In this document: positions 14,043 to 15,370 of the stretch, piece after piece
Position numbering within the stretch: position 1 is the stretch's first letter
How the letters are laid out: every line of letters starts with the position of its first letter
Assembly (NCBI GenBank): GCA_937880125.1
Contig: CALFLU010000074.1
Span: forward strand, 1 to 15,370
Length of the DNA stretch: 15,370 nt
Direction: 5' to 3'
From: an uncultured Eubacteriaceae bacterium
GTDB taxonomy: Bacteria > Bacillota > Clostridia > Eubacteriales > UBA1433
Translations under genes and position numbers: made by a program
Notes under the pieces: generated by a model
Database searches by the model: none
Told to the model about the DNA's origin: nothing
What the model saw: only the letters and a program-made list of their open reading frames with translations

Positions 14043-15370
14043 TACATTTTTTCCGGAGCGGATACGCCTAAGATATTCAACAAATTCTTCAGCACCGTGC
14101 GCACAGCTTCAATCAGCGCAACGCGCGCATACATCAGCGCCTCATCCTCACAACGCACGCGGCACCGATTATAAAACGTATGAAAGGCTGAGGCTATTTC
14201 CACGGCATACTTGGGAATTCTGCTCGTATCAAAGGTCTCTGCCGCAATCATAATTTCTTCCGAAAATCTGGCAATTACTTTAATCAACTCCAGCTCTTCT
14301 TCTTGTTGCAGCAAAGACAAGTCGGCTTCAATCATCTCCGCAGCCCTGAGTTGGCTGATAATGCTGCAAATGCGCGCATGGGCATATTGCACATAAAAGA
14401 CCGGGTTTTCGCTGGATTTTTCAACAGCCAAATCCAAGTCAAAATCCATATGCGTATTAAAATTATAGTAATTAAACAAAAATCTCGCCGCGTCGCGTCC
14501 CACTTCCCCCACAAGGTCAGAGAGTGTAATCATCTCCCCTTTTCTTTTGGACATGCGAACCACTTCTTCTTGACGCACCAGTCGCACAAACTGCATTAAA
14601 ATAATATCCAGTCTGTTTTCATCAATGCCCAGCGCCTTAATGGCACTTTTCATACGCGGCACATAGCCGTGATGGTCCGCTCCCCAAACGTCAATGGCAA
14701 AATCAAATTGTCTGGTTTGCAATTTATTGATGTGATAGGCAATATCCGGCATGATGTAGGTTGGAAAACCGTTGCTGCGCACCAATACAAAATCCTTGTC
14801 ACACCCCAGCTTAGAGGCCGCAAACCAAAGCGCACCCTCTTGCTCATAGGTATACCCCGTATTTTTCATCTGCTCAATGGCATCTTCGACATATCCCTGC
14901 TCATAGAGACTGTTTTCCGAATACCACACGTCATAACTTACGCCATATTCGTCCAGCGCTCTTTTAATTTCATTTAAATTTCTTTCCAGCCCAAATTTGG
15001 CAAGGGCCTCCTGTCGCGCCTCACTGCTTTCGGTCAACAGCTTCTTTTGATGCACTTTTGCATATTCTAAGGCAATTTCTTTAATGTAATCACCTTCATA
15101 GCCACCTTCGGGAAAGGTGAACTCTTTGCCAAACATCTCCAAATATCTCGCTTCAAGAGAAGCGCCGAATTTTTCTATTTGATTTCCTGCATCGTTGATA
15201 TAAAACTCACGTGTCACCTCATAGCCTGCCCAGGACAATATCTCTGCCAACACATCACCCACAGCGCCGCCGCGTGCGTTGCCGATATGCACAGGCCCGG
15301 TGGGATTGGCGCTGACAAACTCCACATTGACACGCTTGCCCTTGCCGATATCACACTTGCCGTATTCGCT
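14042..15370 (-). CDS. argS: Arginyl-tRNA synthetase (N-terminal part outside window)
   Basis: Class I synthetase charging tRNA-Arg. The frame is open to the right edge, giving 442 C-terminal residues; full-length enzymes have about 560, so roughly 120 N-terminal residues (most of the Add-1 domain) are missing. The first visible residues include GKGKRVNVEFVSANPTGP, then the HIGH-like motif HIGNARGG. The KMSKS-like motif appears as RMSKRKG, and the C-terminal anticodon-binding helical domain ends in NLLNILGVSAPEKM. A GTG at 15325 is internal and not a start. HIGN in place of HIGH is, to my knowledge, usual in many Firmicutes ArgS. Followed with 1-nt overlap by the ThiF gene. Confidence 0.97.
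   Translation of the reverse strand, partial: SEYGKCDIGKGKRVNVEFVSANPTGPVHIGNARGGAVGDVLAEILSWAGYEVTREFYINDAGNQIEKFGASLEARYLEMFGKEFTFPEGGYEGDYIKEIALEYAKVHQKKLLTESSEARQEALAKFGLERNLNEIKRALDEYGVSYDVWYSENSLYEQGYVEDAIEQMKNTGYTYEQEGALWFAASKLGCDKDFVLVRSNGFPTYIMPDIAYHINKLQTRQFDFAIDVWGADHHGYVPRMKSAIKALGIDENRLDIILMQFVRLVRQEEVVRMSKRKGEMITLSDLVGEVGRDAARFLFNYYNFNTHMDFDLDLAVEKSSENPVFYVQYAHARICSIISQLRAAEMIEADLSLLQQEEELELIKVIARFSEEIMIAAETFDTSRIPKYAVEIASAFHTFYNRCRVRCEDEALMYARVALIEAVRTVLKNLLNILGVSAPEKM

Noticed and set aside
15323..15325. GTG as the start of argS
   Set aside because: The frame continues upstream to the window edge with conserved ArgS sequence (GKGKRVN), so this is an internal Val codon.
1..15370. 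CRISPR array, insertion sequence, prophage or defence island
   Set aside because: No regularly spaced repeats, transposase or integrase motifs, terminal repeats or phage genes were seen. All genes fit core metabolism, translation or cell wall.

Overview
The window reads as chromosomal DNA of an anaerobic, fermentative low-to-mid-GC Firmicute, probably class Clostridia. The grounds are a Prp protease gene between rplU and rpmA with an N-terminally extended L27, strong AGGAGG-type ribosome binding sites, an Rnf operon in the clostridial order C-D-G-E-A-B, and a three-gene NAD-linked [FeFe] hydrogenase. I cannot name genus or species. Every gene I support lies on the minus strand, so transcription runs from high to low coordinates.

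Layout in order of transcription. (1) 15370-13350: argS (5' part outside the window) overlaps by 1 nt a ThiF-family gene, probably tcdA. (2) 13201-9057: hydC-hydB-hydA, a trimeric hydrogenase of the electron-bifurcating type, preceded by an AT-rich regulatory gap with repeats and a Rex-like dyad and followed by a strong 15-bp terminator hairpin. (3) 8762-3780: rnfCDGEAB, packed with 1-12 nt gaps or 1-nt overlaps and with its own sigma-A-type promoter. (4) 3646-1747: an unrecognised coiled-coil protein and a membrane-anchored N-acetylmuramoyl-L-alanine amidase, with a separate candidate promoter. (5) 1637 to the left edge: rplU-prp-rpmA-obgE behind a consensus promoter and a probable L21 leader RNA; obgE runs off the window.

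Functional logic. HydABC couples H2 to NAD(H) and ferredoxin together, and Rnf couples ferredoxin and NAD to an ion gradient across the membrane. The adjacent operons therefore form one redox-balancing and energy-conserving block. The flanking genes are translation and cell-wall housekeeping.

I found no mobile elements, CRISPR arrays, rRNA, tRNA or clearly broken genes, and no convincing novel multi-gene system. The points most worth a second look are the HydA L1 motif (TSCSPGW), the atypical L27 prosequence with its Prp, the repeats before hydC, and the uncharacterised coiled-coil gene after rnfB.
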